A stretch of 64,000 bases of DNA, taken from the NCBI GenBank assembly GCA_013177855.1, contig JABLYA010000001.1, positions 2,126,983 to 2,190,982 on the forward strand, written 5' to 3'. The notes under the pieces were generated by a model. The model was not told the DNA's origin, did not search any database, and saw only the letters and a list, made by a program, of their open reading frames with translations. This stretch comes from Ignavibacteria bacterium. GTDB lineage: Bacteria; Bacteroidota; Ignavibacteria; Ch128b. The position numbers were made by a program, and so were the translations under genes. Shown piece after piece: positions 34,850-44,647 of the stretch (within the stretch, counting starts at the first letter, position 1; every line of letters starts with the position of its first letter).

Positions 34850-37495
34850 TTATTTCACTCCATATTTATTTTTTCTTTTTTCAAATGCAGCTTTACCCCC
34901 TTCTAATATCCTGCATACATTTTCAATAATATCTTTGTTTTCAAGAGAACCAGAAAAATATGACAAACATTCATCTTCATTATTTGCTACAATGACCTGT
35001 TCTGAATCTGCTGTTACAACGAGATTAGCATTATGAGTCGATATTATAATCTGCCTATATTTTTTAAGCTCTTTAATTAAATCAACAAGTTCTTTTGTAA
35101 TAAATTCATTATCCAAATCATCCTCGGGTTGATCAAAAATAAGTGGAGAAGAAAAAGCATTTGTAGCTAATTGAAGTAAAAGATACAGAGTTCCTCTTTG
35201 GCCAACGGACAGCTGGTCAAGTGTTTTATCCATAAATTTTATCTCAGGAATTACATATAGATAATCTTTTCTCTCTTTTAAATTAAAGAATAACTCGTCT
35301 AATGGTTTCTTTGTTGTTTTTTCTTTTTCACCTTCAATATATTCTGATAATTCATTTTTAATAAATTCCCAATAATTATCTAATTTTTCTATTCCAAGGT
35401 TTTCTGATAAATTTTTATGTGTTCTGAGATCTAAGTATTCTTTTAATTTTTCGTCGAACTTATTAATATCAAAGTAAATTTCACCCTCAAAAGTTATACC
35501 TTTATCTTTTAGTAGTTTTTCTATAATTTTTCTTTGTTGTTCGTCTGAGAACTTTTCTAAAAGATTCTTCCATGCCTTTTCAATTTCATTTTTTTGTCTA
35601 TTATATTCATTCTTCAATCTTTCACCCAGCTCGTTTCTTTTCTTTATTTTTTCTCTTAATAGTTCCTCCTGCTTTTCAATCTCTCTTAATTTAGACTTAG
35701 CTTCTTGAATGTCTTTCTGATATTTTTCGGCATTGCTTAATAGAGTTTCTAAGTCACCTTTGTAACCTTGTTTTTCGAATTCTTTTTTAATTTTAGAATT
35801 TTCTTGTTGCTTCTGTTGTAAAATCTCGTTTAACTTATTTTGCATTTTTTCTATTGCATCAAGTTGTTCATTAAATTCAATAAGTGGTATGTATATATCT
35901 TTTATATCATTTTGTATTTTAGAATTAATATTACTTATAGTTTCGTTTGTGTTTGTCTGATATTTTTCTAAACTATCTTTTAATTCGTTTAATTCAGATA
36001 AAACATTTTTGTAATCGCTAATTTTTTTAATGTTTAATGTGTAAGATTCTAATTTTTGCCTATTTTCTTTTGTAGTTATAGTTTCCAATAATTTTTCTGC
36101 GTTTTCTTTTTTTGTTTTATTAAATTCTTTGCTGTTTATCATTTCACCTTTTTCATTTTCATATTTAAACCAATCTTTAAGTTTTTTAATACTATCTAAT
36201 AGTTGTATTATTTCCATATCTAATCTTTTATCAAATTCCAAATCTTCAATTTTTAATAATTTTTTTATTTCGCTTGATAGAATTCTAAAATCGGAGATGT
36301 TTTTTAGCTTACCTTGTTCAATAAAGATAAAATCCAAATTTCCTTTATTTTGTGAGTCAAAAGTTATTATTTCTGGCGTAGGGGTGTTATTTTTTTGCCA
36401 CTCTATTAAAAATTTCTCTGAATCACTAAACTTAACAGTTTTATCTTCTTTCTGATAAGCAAGAATTTTTTTATTAAAAGTATTTGCAATGTAGTTTAAA
36501 AGCAAACTTTTCCCTGTTCCCCTTCCCCCAATGATAGTCACCAAATTCTTATTTAATGGTATCTCATTTTTATCAAACTTAACTTTTTCATCTTGGAATA
36601 TTTCTATAGTATCTGTAATAGTAATTTTTGAAAAAGTCGGCTTGTCAAAATTAAATTCTGGATTATTTTCTTGAATCATAACCCTTTCTTCCGGTTCATA
36701 AATTATTTGCCTTAATCCTTCAAAAGTGGGATCAGCTTTAATCCAGGTAAATTCTTTTCCGAACTTACTATTTATGTCATCAAAACTATGACAATCCGAG
36801 CCTTTCAATACTGCTTTGGGAGGTAAGTTATATTTATCACGATCTCCAACTTTATTTAGATAAAAATCCACATTATCATTATTTCCAAAAAATGCTTGGC
36901 ATATTTTATCAATTTCTTTTGCATATTCAGCACCTCTCCCATCATTTGGACCAGGTCTTAGTGAGCCATATCCATTGGAAACTCCTATAATCAAATACTG
37001 GTCAATCGTAAAACTTCTTTCTAGCTGCTTTTTTAAGTCTTTTATTCTCACCATAGCCTTTTCATAACCAACCTCTCTCAAGTCGTTAGATGTACAAAAC
37101 TTGTTTGTCAGATCAGTATCATCTGTTGAAACTAATTCTAATCTAATTAAAAATTGTTCCAACTTATCTTTATCAATTTCATTAGAAAAAATTACATGTA
37201 TTTGAATATGTTCATCACTTCTGTTTTTTGAATCAATTCTAAATTCAATGTTTGGGAAGAATACTTTTTTTGAGTCTGGATATTTCCCTTTGAACTTTTC
37301 TATAAAAATAAAGTAATTATCAAAAGAGAAATAATCTGTTATACCAAAAACTGAAACGTCAGATGCTTCTATCTTTTCACAAAAAATATCCCAGATATTA
37401 ATATCAGAGCCATACTTGTTATTGAGTTTTGTAAATGGCGTATGCAGATGTAGATCCCATTTACGCCATTCTGAACCTTTTGGATAATTGCTCAT
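34850..37495 (-). CDS. PHP-domain AAA/SMC-like ATPase, TrlF-like, linked to type I restriction
   Basis: 881-residue protein. The N-terminus is a PHP phosphoesterase-like domain (KWDLHLHTPF at 12-21, later GSDCHSFDD near 233). It continues into an SMC/ABC-type ATPase with Walker A IIGGRGTGKSLLLNYIA (about 308-324), a long Glu/Lys-rich coiled coil (about 420-690), LSVGQRGTLYLLL (about 770) and Walker B SPLIFDQPEDDLD, then STHNANLV. This architecture resembles TrlF-type proteins encoded beside type I restriction genes and recalls RloC/PrrC-style effectors. A nuclease role is inference. It overlaps the hsdM-hsdS gene by 4 bases, so it is co-transcribed with it. The relict hsdS end lies 5 bases downstream. 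Confidence 0.78.
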   Translation of the reverse strand: MSNYPKGSEWRKWDLHLHTPFTKLNNKYGSDINIWDIFCEKIEASDVSVFGITDYFSFDNYFIFIEKFKGKYPDSKKVFFPNIEFRIDSKNRSDEHIQIHVIFSNEIDKDKLEQFLIRLELVSTDDTDLTNKFCTSNDLREVGYEKAMVRIKDLKKQLERSFTIDQYLIIGVSNGYGSLRPGPNDGRGAEYAKEIDKICQAFFGNNDNVDFYLNKVGDRDKYNLPPKAVLKGSDCHSFDDINSKFGKEFTWIKADPTFEGLRQIIYEPEERVMIQENNPEFNFDKPTFSKITITDTIEIFQDEKVKFDKNEIPLNKNLVTIIGGRGTGKSLLLNYIANTFNKKILAYQKEDKTVKFSDSEKFLIEWQKNNTPTPEIITFDSQNKGNLDFIFIEQGKLKNISDFRILSSEIKKLLKIEDLEFDKRLDMEIIQLLDSIKKLKDWFKYENEKGEMINSKEFNKTKKENAEKLLETITTKENRQKLESYTLNIKKISDYKNVLSELNELKDSLEKYQTNTNETISNINSKIQNDIKDIYIPLIEFNEQLDAIEKMQNKLNEILQQKQQENSKIKKEFEKQGYKGDLETLLSNAEKYQKDIQEAKSKLREIEKQEELLREKIKKRNELGERLKNEYNRQKNEIEKAWKNLLEKFSDEQQRKIIEKLLKDKGITFEGEIYFDINKFDEKLKEYLDLRTHKNLSENLGIEKLDNYWEFIKNELSEYIEGEKEKTTKKPLDELFFNLKERKDYLYVIPEIKFMDKTLDQLSVGQRGTLYLLLQLATNAFSSPLIFDQPEDDLDNEFITKELVDLIKELKKYRQIIISTHNANLVVTADSEQVIVANNEDECLSYFSGSLENKDIIENVCRILEGGKAAFEKRKNKYGVK

Positions 37496-40086
37496 ATGTT
37501 TACCTCCTTATATAATTTGTTATATTTTATACCCCCCCACACTCTATCAATCACTTTTTTAATTTTTTCTTTGTAGATTTTGATCATTTCCTTCAGGCTG
37601 TCGATTACCTTCCGCTCGGATTCGATTTTATCGACTATACGGCTCTGGACTTCAAGGGGCGGAAGGGGAATTTGAAGATTGACCATGTAATTAAAATTAA
37701 CCCTTGGTAATTGCGCACCACCTAATCCTTGTAAAACCTGCTTATTAAAATTTTTTGATCTTAGAAAGCAATCAAGATATTCTGGTTTAATATTTTTTTT
37801 AGTTCTAAAAACATAAATATCTGTGGAACAGATACCAGAAAATTTTGTTAAATGAACTTTATTTAAATTAGGCCTAAGTTTTCCATATAAAATATCTTTT
37901 TCTTGGAATACATTTTTGGTGCTTTTTATATTCTCATATTGAGCTACAATGGAACCTATTAAATTCCCAGTATTTGATTCAATATGTTCTAATCCAATAT
38001 ATTTCACTTCTCCTTTTAAATTGTTTGGTTCAATTGTATCTGAAATCTTCTCACACACTTCCCCCAGCTTAACCATTGGCCAGCCATTGGCGAGTTCTTC
38101 CTGCTTCTCAGGGTGCTGGGCAAGGTAGGCTTTGAGTTCTTCTTCAAGGTAGGTTTCGACATCGGGCTTCCATGCGTCTATCACCTGCTTGCAGCCATCG
38201 ATTATCTTCTGGTAGCCCTCTATCTCTGCCACGATCTCTTGCTGCACTTCAAGTGGCGGAAGGGGGATTTGAATTTCAAGAAAATCTGAAGCTGGTATAT
38301 CTCTTCTACGACTTACTGTACCTCTCATTCTAGATTTATAGATTTCCCGTGCTTGTTTAGAACGGAATATTATTTCCAAATAGGGAATGAAGATGTTAGC
38401 TTGCTCTTTTAACTTCCAAATATCATATGCAGGACTTACAGCAGCTACTTTATATTTTGTTTGAAAACCAAGTACTCCTTCATCAATGGGGAAGCCTACT
38501 ACTAATTCATCTTTATATACTTTTTTATAGTTTTCAATATTTTTACTTGCTATACGCTTTTTAAATTTTTCATCTTGATCGATTAGTCCTCTATACATTG
38601 TTATTGACATGATTGGTAATTCTTCTTCACCAACACGATCTTTTCCAGATAATTCTAAAACCTCCCCCAACCGTACCATTGGCCATTTCTGGTGTTTGCG
38701 TCTTTCTACCACGCGGTATCTATCGCCGGTGAGGTTGTATTCGCCGTTTTCGGCAAGTTTTTCTTTTTTCACCAGCAGGGCAGAACAGGGTTTTTCTTCG
38801 GCATTAAATTCATCTACTTTGCCATTTCTTACTTTATCAATGTATTCACGAATAACCTGCAGGGCATCGGGCAGATCGTTTTTGTCAATTGGGCGGCGCT
38901 GGGCACCAAGGTCAAAGCCATCGTTTTCAATTTTTACAAACAAAATGCTATCGGTCTTTTTAGCAAGTTCTTTGTCCATTATAAGGATAGAAGTTTTCAC
39001 CCCAGAATATGGATTAAAAACACCAGCAGGCAGGGAGACAACAGCTATAAGAAAATTTTCTACAAGCATCTTGCGAAGCTGTTTATAGGCTCTGGCACTC
39101 TGGAAAACAATGCCTTCAGGCACAATCACTGCAGCTCTCCCCGTGGGGGTAAGATGTTCGGCAATGTAATCTACAAAAAGAACTTCACTGCGATTACTCT
39201 GTACACTGAACCTTTTATGCGGTTTGATACCTCCCTTTGGTGTCATAAATGGAGGATTGGCAAGAATAACATCAGCATATTCGTTCCACCTCTCTTCATT
39301 TGTCAATGTATCATATTCATAAATTTGAGGGTTTACAAATCCATGCAGATACATATTGACAAGCGAAATTCTTACCAAATCTGGAGAAATATCATATCCT
39401 TTAAAGTTGGTGAGTAGTTTTTTCTTTTCTTCTGTAGTAAGCAAATTTCCTATTCCATTGCCATTTCTGGAACGAAATTTTTCAGAAGTATTTTCGCGCA
39501 TAATGTATTTGTATGAGGAAATTAAAAAACCAGCCGTTCCACATGCAGGGTCAAGGATAAGTTCATTTTTCTTTGGGCTGATAATTTCTACCATAAAATC
39601 AATGATATGACGCGGTGTGCGAAATTGTCCGGCATCACCCTGACTTCCAAGAACCGAAAGCAGATATTCAAAAGCATCTCCAAGTCTCTCGGAATGGTCA
39701 TATGTGAATTCGTTAATTGTTTTCAAAAAGAGCTTGAGGATTTCGGGATCGCGATAGGGCAGATAAGCATTTTTAAAAATGTTTCGGAAAAGCTCGGGCA
39801 GGTTTGGGTTCTGGCTCATACGTGCAATGGCTTCTGCATACAAATTGAGCATTTCATGACCACCAAGGCGAGGGTTAAATATATTGCTCCAGCTGTATTT
39901 TTCGAAATCACCCGTGAAAAATGTCCGTTTACCGCCCATTTCAACTGCCTCTCTATCCATATCCTCCATAAATTTGTAAATCAGTGCGATGGTAATCTGT
40001 TCCACCTGACTTTTAGGGTCAGGTAATTTCCCAACAAGTATATCACGGGCAGTGTCTATTCTTCTTCTGGTTTCAGCGTCGAGCAT
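37492..40086 (-). CDS. Type I restriction-modification methylase/specificity fusion (HsdM-HsdS)
   Basis: 864 residues joining a complete N6-adenine methyltransferase and a complete specificity subunit. Residues 1-460: HsdM with DPACGTAGF (179-187) as the SAM motif and NPPF (277-280) as the catalytic motif. Residues about 467-660: first target-recognition domain, closing with IPLPPLEVQQEIVAEIEGYQ. Residues about 675-860: second domain, closing with IPLPPLEVQSRIVDKIE. The two closing repeats are the conserved HsdS regions. Its methylase part is visibly richer in G+C than neighbouring genes, a sign of transfer. HsdR is encoded two genes upstream. Confidence 0.9.
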   Translation of the reverse strand: MLDAETRRRIDTARDILVGKLPDPKSQVEQITIALIYKFMEDMDREAVEMGGKRTFFTGDFEKYSWSNIFNPRLGGHEMLNLYAEAIARMSQNPNLPELFRNIFKNAYLPYRDPEILKLFLKTINEFTYDHSERLGDAFEYLLSVLGSQGDAGQFRTPRHIIDFMVEIISPKKNELILDPACGTAGFLISSYKYIMRENTSEKFRSRNGNGIGNLLTTEEKKKLLTNFKGYDISPDLVRISLVNMYLHGFVNPQIYEYDTLTNEERWNEYADVILANPPFMTPKGGIKPHKRFSVQSNRSEVLFVDYIAEHLTPTGRAAVIVPEGIVFQSARAYKQLRKMLVENFLIAVVSLPAGVFNPYSGVKTSILIMDKELAKKTDSILFVKIENDGFDLGAQRRPIDKNDLPDALQVIREYIDKVRNGKVDEFNAEEKPCSALLVKKEKLAENGEYNLTGDRYRVVERRKHQKWPMVRLGEVLELSGKDRVGEEELPIMSITMYRGLIDQDEKFKKRIASKNIENYKKVYKDELVVGFPIDEGVLGFQTKYKVAAVSPAYDIWKLKEQANIFIPYLEIIFRSKQAREIYKSRMRGTVSRRRDIPASDFLEIQIPLPPLEVQQEIVAEIEGYQKIIDGCKQVIDAWKPDVETYLEEELKAYLAQHPEKQEELANGWPMVKLGEVCEKISDTIEPNNLKGEVKYIGLEHIESNTGNLIGSIVAQYENIKSTKNVFQEKDILYGKLRPNLNKVHLTKFSGICSTDIYVFRTKKNIKPEYLDCFLRSKNFNKQVLQGLGGAQLPRVNFNYMVNLQIPLPPLEVQSRIVDKIESERKVIDSLKEMIKIYKEKIKKVIDRVWGGIKYNKLYKEVNI

Positions 40087-40205
40087 GGCTTCTCCTCTTG
40101 AATAACTTCACTTTTTTCATCACATCTAAAAAATATGTCGAACTTTTCGTTTTTTTTCGACATATCAAACAGAACATGTCGAAATTTTGCATTATTTTCG
40201 ACATG

Positions 40206-41303
40206 TTAACTCTTCGATAACGATATTTCTGAAGTTAAATCAAAGTTTGCAAATAACCGGAACAAAGGATCGTTAATAAAATAGTTGTTTTTCCCTATTT
40301 TTTCTTTCTTAAGCAGTCCACCTTTTGCTAATTTATCCAGATAACTCGCTGCAGTTTGTCGATGAATATTCAAATCCTTATGCAAATATTCAATCTTTGT
40401 ATACGGATGTTTAAAAAGGTTATTGAGTAAATCCTGAGAATAGAATTTATACTTACTTCTGATTGTATGTTTATATTCCTTCATTAGTTTTGATATTTCG
40501 TTGATAAGATAAATTGTACCTTTCGATGTAATTTCTATACCTTTAAGCATATATAAAATCCAATCTTCCCAATTCCCTTTATCTCTTACTTCCTGAAGCA
40601 AGCGATAATAATCAGCTTTCGTTTTAATGATGTAACTACTTAAGTAAAGTATTGGTAAATCAAGCAAACCTTTCTGGACAAGATAAAGAATATTAATTAT
40701 TCTTCCTGTTCTTCCGTTGCCATCGTAGAAGGGGTGTATTGATTCAAACTGATAATGAATTATTGCCATTTTAATTAAAGGATCGACTGGATGAAGGTTG
40801 TCATTATTTATGTATTGTTCGAGATTCTGCATGAGTTGGACAATTGTATCATAATCCTGAGGGGGAACATATATAGTTTCACCAGTGGATGTATTTTTAA
40901 GTTCTGTTCCAGGAAGCTTCCTATATCCTGCGTTGTTAGAAACTATAATTTCCTGGATACTTAAGATGATACTACTAGTAAGAAGTTGTTTATTTTTTAG
41001 AGCATCGTACCCCATTTTCAAAGCTTTAGCGTAGTTTTGAACTTCTTTTGCATTGGGATTTGATATAAAATTTTCAAATAGATTTTCTTTATAGATTTCT
41101 TCGTGCGTTGTAATAATATTTTCAATGGCAGAGCTATCCTTTGCTTCAAGTAACGGCAGTGTATTTATCAGGATAGCTTCATTTGGAATTGTTTTTGAAA
41201 TCCCTTTCAACTCTGCCAGATAACGATGTGCCTGAGAAAGTTGTTTGAGTATCGCTCTAGTCTCAACATCAATAGTTGGTGGTAACGTATTTAGTTTACT
41301 CAT
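40206..41303 (-). CDS. Fic-domain AMPylase, class II
   Basis: 365-residue Fic protein that would transfer AMP (or another nucleotide moiety) to a target protein. The catalytic loop HPFYDGNGRTGR matches HPFxxGNGRxxR (about 190-201). An N-terminal inhibitory-helix motif SSAIEN (about 57-62) resembles S/TxxxE(G/N), making it a self-inhibited class II Fic. A C-terminal winged-helix-like segment (about 310-345, HRQTAASYLDKLAKGGLLKK) suggests DNA binding or autoregulation. It lies between hsdR and hsdM-hsdS, a frequent place for Fic genes. The ATG at 41303 avoids overlap with hsdR. Confidence 0.9.
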   Translation of the reverse strand: MSKLNTLPPTIDVETRAILKQLSQAHRYLAELKGISKTIPNEAILINTLPLLEAKDSSAIENIITTHEEIYKENLFENFISNPNAKEVQNYAKALKMGYDALKNKQLLTSSIILSIQEIIVSNNAGYRKLPGTELKNTSTGETIYVPPQDYDTIVQLMQNLEQYINNDNLHPVDPLIKMAIIHYQFESIHPFYDGNGRTGRIINILYLVQKGLLDLPILYLSSYIIKTKADYYRLLQEVRDKGNWEDWILYMLKGIEITSKGTIYLINEISKLMKEYKHTIRSKYKFYSQDLLNNLFKHPYTKIEYLHKDLNIHRQTAASYLDKLAKGGLLKKEKIGKNNYFINDPLFRLFANFDLTSEISLSKS

Positions 41304-41316
41304 TTTTTTGTATTCT

Positions 41317-43845
41317 TTATGCAACAAATTTATTTAGTGAAACAAAATCCTTTATATATTCTGGAATAGCTTTACGAAGTTCTGGGGATAATCGCTTGAA
41401 TGCTTCACCATATGGCGAAAGATTTAAGAGAGCGAAATTACCGCTCTCTATAATGTTTCTGAATTCATCATCGAGTATATAGGCTTTAAATACTGTTTTT
41501 GCGTATTCAAAATATTCTTCTTTTGGAAGGTATCGACTGTCAAATTTATCAAACTCTTCTTCAAGGAGTTCATCTCGAGTTTTGAAGTAAGGAATTATGC
41601 CAAGAATTTTTTCAATGATTTCTCTTAATGAAATTCTGCGATCAATATTAATTGATTTTCGTAACTTTTCGAGTGTAAAATATTCTTCGGGTTTATTGAG
41701 AATATATTTTTCAAGATATGTGATCAATTCATCCCATCTTTCGGCTGCTGCTAATTCTTTTATTGTTGGATGTTCAAGCACCTTTTGTTCAAATTTTTGA
41801 AAATACATACGGTCGATTTTCATTCCATCAGAGCCAATGACGGTTTCTTTAATTAATACAATTTGATCAGGCTGAGTATTTTTATAGTATTCTATTTGAG
41901 GACTGTTAATATCGCCGCCTGTACCTGTACCGCTTGGTGAACTTTTGGGTAATTCTAAAATTTCATCGTAATTAAATTTTTCTTCGAAGTATTCACAGTT
42001 TGCAAAGAAATCAAAAATCTTGAATTTATCTTTTATCTTTTCGCCTAAATCGTTTTTGACCTTTAGATCAGTAATATCATTAGAAAAATTATATTTTCTG
42101 GTACCTCTGCCTTTAATTTGGATGAATTCTGTAGCTGAGAATATAGGCCTCATCAAGCAAAGGTTAAGAATATCCGGGCAATCATATCCTGTTGTCATCA
42201 TCGCAACTGTTACGCATACTCTGGTTTTGCTTGTTTTGTAATAAGGTAAGAAATTACCATAACCGGAAAGGTTATTATTGGCAAAGTTAATAGAAAATTG
42301 TTGTGCATCTGGAATGCTTGAAGTTACCTGAACAGCAAAATCTGATTGATATTTTCCGGGGAACATTTTATCCGCTAATTCATTAAGGATTTGAGTTATT
42401 TTGGCAGCATGGTTTTGTGAGACGCAGTAAACTATTGTTTTACCGATTTCGTTGCTTACTGGATCTCTAAGAGCATTTTTCAGGAAAACTTCACAGAATG
42501 ATTTATTAGTATTTTCAGAAAAGAATTTCTTTTCAAAATCTTTGTGAACAAATATTTCTTCAATCGTTTCACCATCCTCGGTCTGCATAATAACAGCGTA
42601 ACCTTCATCAGAAAGTAATTGAGTTGTTATTTCCGTTCGAGCATCTGCTACAACCGGGTTTACCAGAAACCCATCTTTTACACCATCAATAAGTGAGTAT
42701 CTAAAAGTTGGTTCTCCATCTTCACAACCAAATGTTTTGTAAGTATCAAGAAGTAGTCTTCTTTCCAGTTGTCGAGGATCATTTTCACCAAGTTTTGTTA
42801 TATCAATGTTCTTTAAATAATTTTTCGGTGTAGCAGTAAGACCGAGTTTAAATCCAATAAAATACTCGAAAACTGCCCGACTATTACCTCCTATGCTTCT
42901 ATGTGCTTCGTCAGAAATCACCAGATCAAAATCATCAGGAGAGAATGATCTTTTGTATCTGTTTTTTGAAAGGAATGTTTGAATAGTTGAGACAACAATT
43001 TCGGCTTTTCTCCAATCATCACGATTTTCTTTATAAATCACTGTTGTATAATCATTTTTAAGATATTCTCGGAAAGCCTTAAATGCCTGTTCTTCAAGTT
43101 CAAGACGATCCACCAGGAATAAAACTCGACGTGCATTCCCGGTTCTTAAAAATAATTTAATCACAGCAGCTGAAACTAGAGTTTTGCCTGTACCTGTTGC
43201 CATTTCAAAAAGGAAACGATCTTTCCCCTCATTAACCGCTTTCTGAATAGATTTGATTGCGAGTAATTGATACTTTCTTAGAAATCGTAATTTATTATCC
43301 TCTATGAAACGTTTGCGTGTAGTTTCGTTAATATATGATGGATCATTCTTGTAATCGGGCTTTTGTGTCAGAACTATATAATCATCATTGACAATTTCAT
43401 TAGCTAAACGATTTCTATCAGGCTTAAAAGTTTCATATCCTTTTATTGCTTTTAATGATGGAATTTTACTTATGATATGAGGATTTCCTCTTTCCAGATC
43501 CCAGAGATAATGAATATTCCCATTAGAAAGAATTACAAAGCGACAATTTTGTGATAGAGCATATCTTCGAGCTTGTTCTTTACCAAATAGCGGATTTTTA
43601 TCTTCGGACTTTGCTTCCAAAACAGCCAGTGGAAAACCGTTTTCATCAAGAAGTAAAAAGTCAATATATCCATTCTTTGTTTGTTCGAAATTTTCACCCA
43701 ATTCATTTAGAGTTTCTACAGTAATTTTTGTCCTGTTTTCTAGAAGGATATTTGCTTTGCCTTCTTCATTGTCAAAAAATCGCCAACCTGCCTCTTCGAG
43801 TAACCTATTGATTTTAATTCTTGCTCTGGCTTCTTTTTCAGGCAT
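41317..43845 (-). CDS. hsdR: Type I restriction endonuclease subunit R
   Basis: 842-residue motor and nuclease subunit. An N-terminal PD-(D/E)xK nuclease is visible as YIDFLLLDENGFPLAVLEAKS (Asp about 62, Glu-x-Lys about 77-79). SF2 helicase motifs follow: EMATGTGKTLVSAAVIKL (about 215), VISDEAHRSIGG (about 310), LGLTATP (about 335) and IKGRGTRKYNF (about 600). The C-terminal part fits the EcoEI-type R subunit. It is the first gene of the minus-strand restriction operon hsdR, fic, hsdM-hsdS, PHP-ATPase. Confidence 0.93.
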   Translation of the reverse strand: MPEKEARARIKINRLLEEAGWRFFDNEEGKANILLENRTKITVETLNELGENFEQTKNGYIDFLLLDENGFPLAVLEAKSEDKNPLFGKEQARRYALSQNCRFVILSNGNIHYLWDLERGNPHIISKIPSLKAIKGYETFKPDRNRLANEIVNDDYIVLTQKPDYKNDPSYINETTRKRFIEDNKLRFLRKYQLLAIKSIQKAVNEGKDRFLFEMATGTGKTLVSAAVIKLFLRTGNARRVLFLVDRLELEEQAFKAFREYLKNDYTTVIYKENRDDWRKAEIVVSTIQTFLSKNRYKRSFSPDDFDLVISDEAHRSIGGNSRAVFEYFIGFKLGLTATPKNYLKNIDITKLGENDPRQLERRLLLDTYKTFGCEDGEPTFRYSLIDGVKDGFLVNPVVADARTEITTQLLSDEGYAVIMQTEDGETIEEIFVHKDFEKKFFSENTNKSFCEVFLKNALRDPVSNEIGKTIVYCVSQNHAAKITQILNELADKMFPGKYQSDFAVQVTSSIPDAQQFSINFANNNLSGYGNFLPYYKTSKTRVCVTVAMMTTGYDCPDILNLCLMRPIFSATEFIQIKGRGTRKYNFSNDITDLKVKNDLGEKIKDKFKIFDFFANCEYFEEKFNYDEILELPKSSPSGTGTGGDINSPQIEYYKNTQPDQIVLIKETVIGSDGMKIDRMYFQKFEQKVLEHPTIKELAAAERWDELITYLEKYILNKPEEYFTLEKLRKSINIDRRISLREIIEKILGIIPYFKTRDELLEEEFDKFDSRYLPKEEYFEYAKTVFKAYILDDEFRNIIESGNFALLNLSPYGEAFKRLSPELRKAIPEYIKDFVSLNKFVA

Positions 43846-44330
43846 AAATTTTTAATCTAGAGGTAATTAAATATTCATATAGATTTTATTATGCAAATAA
43901 AAATGTCTAATAAGTTTTTTGAATATCTTTGAGTTCTTTAAACCATAAATTAAATGTCATCGGAATTACTCAGGGAAACATGTTACATTAAGAAATTGAA
44001 TGCACCTCATACATCATTTTACAGGCAACTTAAAAAAAATTAAGATACTCTTCAATTACGGATTGCAGAAGGAAACTTAGAAACACTAAACAATATGAGA
44101 TAATAGCTTTTTTATCTGGTAAAATGTAAAGGAGAATTATTACAGGTAGGAAATTAGAAGCGGCGAGAGTTTATGAAGGGAATGTATGATTTATTTAGTG
44201 TTTTGATTATCAATACAGGGCAGGGGATTTAAAAAAGATAATTGACTACAAGTGATTTCTTTTTTTATAGAAAAAATTTATATTAGCCCCAGAATTTTTA
44301 ACTATTAGTTCCTTCAAAATCTGGTACTAA

Positions 44331-44431
44331 CTATCAAGACAGGGGGAGAGATCCGCTCGATGAACCCTGACCAACCTGTCCCGCCAGGGATAAGGTGGTA
44401 AAGCGGAATTGGGATTATCCCAAGACGATAG
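44331..44431 (+). promoter_or_regulatory. SAM-I (S-box) riboswitch aptamer
   Basis: The conserved S-box layout is present. P1: CTATC (44331-44335) with GATAG (44427-44431). P2: CAGGG (44340-44344) with CCCTG (44365-44369), containing GGAG and CGATGAA of the kink-turn. P3: ACC-AACCT (44370-44377) with AGGTGGT (44393-44399) and an inner TCCC/GGGA stem. J3/4: TAAAG. P4: TTGGGA (44409-44414) with TCCCAA (44418-44423). A pseudoknot TCCGC (44352-44356) with GCGGA (44403-44407) also fits. TTGACT (44242) and TATAGA (44266), 18 bases apart, are a possible promoter. The rest of 43846-44330 shows no gene. Confidence 0.85.
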
Positions 44432-44458
44432 GAGTTGTCCAGTACAATTCCCTGTTAA

Positions 44459-44569
44459 ATAGTTAGTGATTACTTTTTAATGTAAAATGAGCTTATGTTT
44501 TTGTTTCAATATAAAATTGAAAAAGCTCGAGTATAAGTTTTATTTTTAATTCTTTTGGGTAATCACTAA
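44459..44569 (+). promoter_or_regulatory. Candidate expression platform of the SAM riboswitch
   Basis: Segment B (ATAGTTAGTGATTAC, 44459-44473) is complementary in its first nine bases to the 5' side of P1 (ACTAACTAT, 44326-44334). In its last eleven bases (TTAGTGATTAC) it is complementary to segment C (GTAATCACTAA, 44559-44569). These pairings exclude each other, so ligand binding in P1 could decide whether B pairs with C. A further hairpin (GAGCTT/AAGCTC with inner TTTCAAT/ATTGAAA) lies at about 44489-44528. No classic T-run terminator follows. Confidence 0.5.
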
Positions 44570-44647
44570 TTCCGCATACATTCCAATCGAGTGAAAAATT
44601 TCCCCCTGAACAAATAAACAAAAATCAAAAAAATAGGAGGATCAACT

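Noticed and set aside
38692-39417. Long + strand open frame (241 codons)
   Set aside because: Antisense to the well-supported methylase part of hsdM-hsdS. The product matches nothing and there is no ribosome-binding site.
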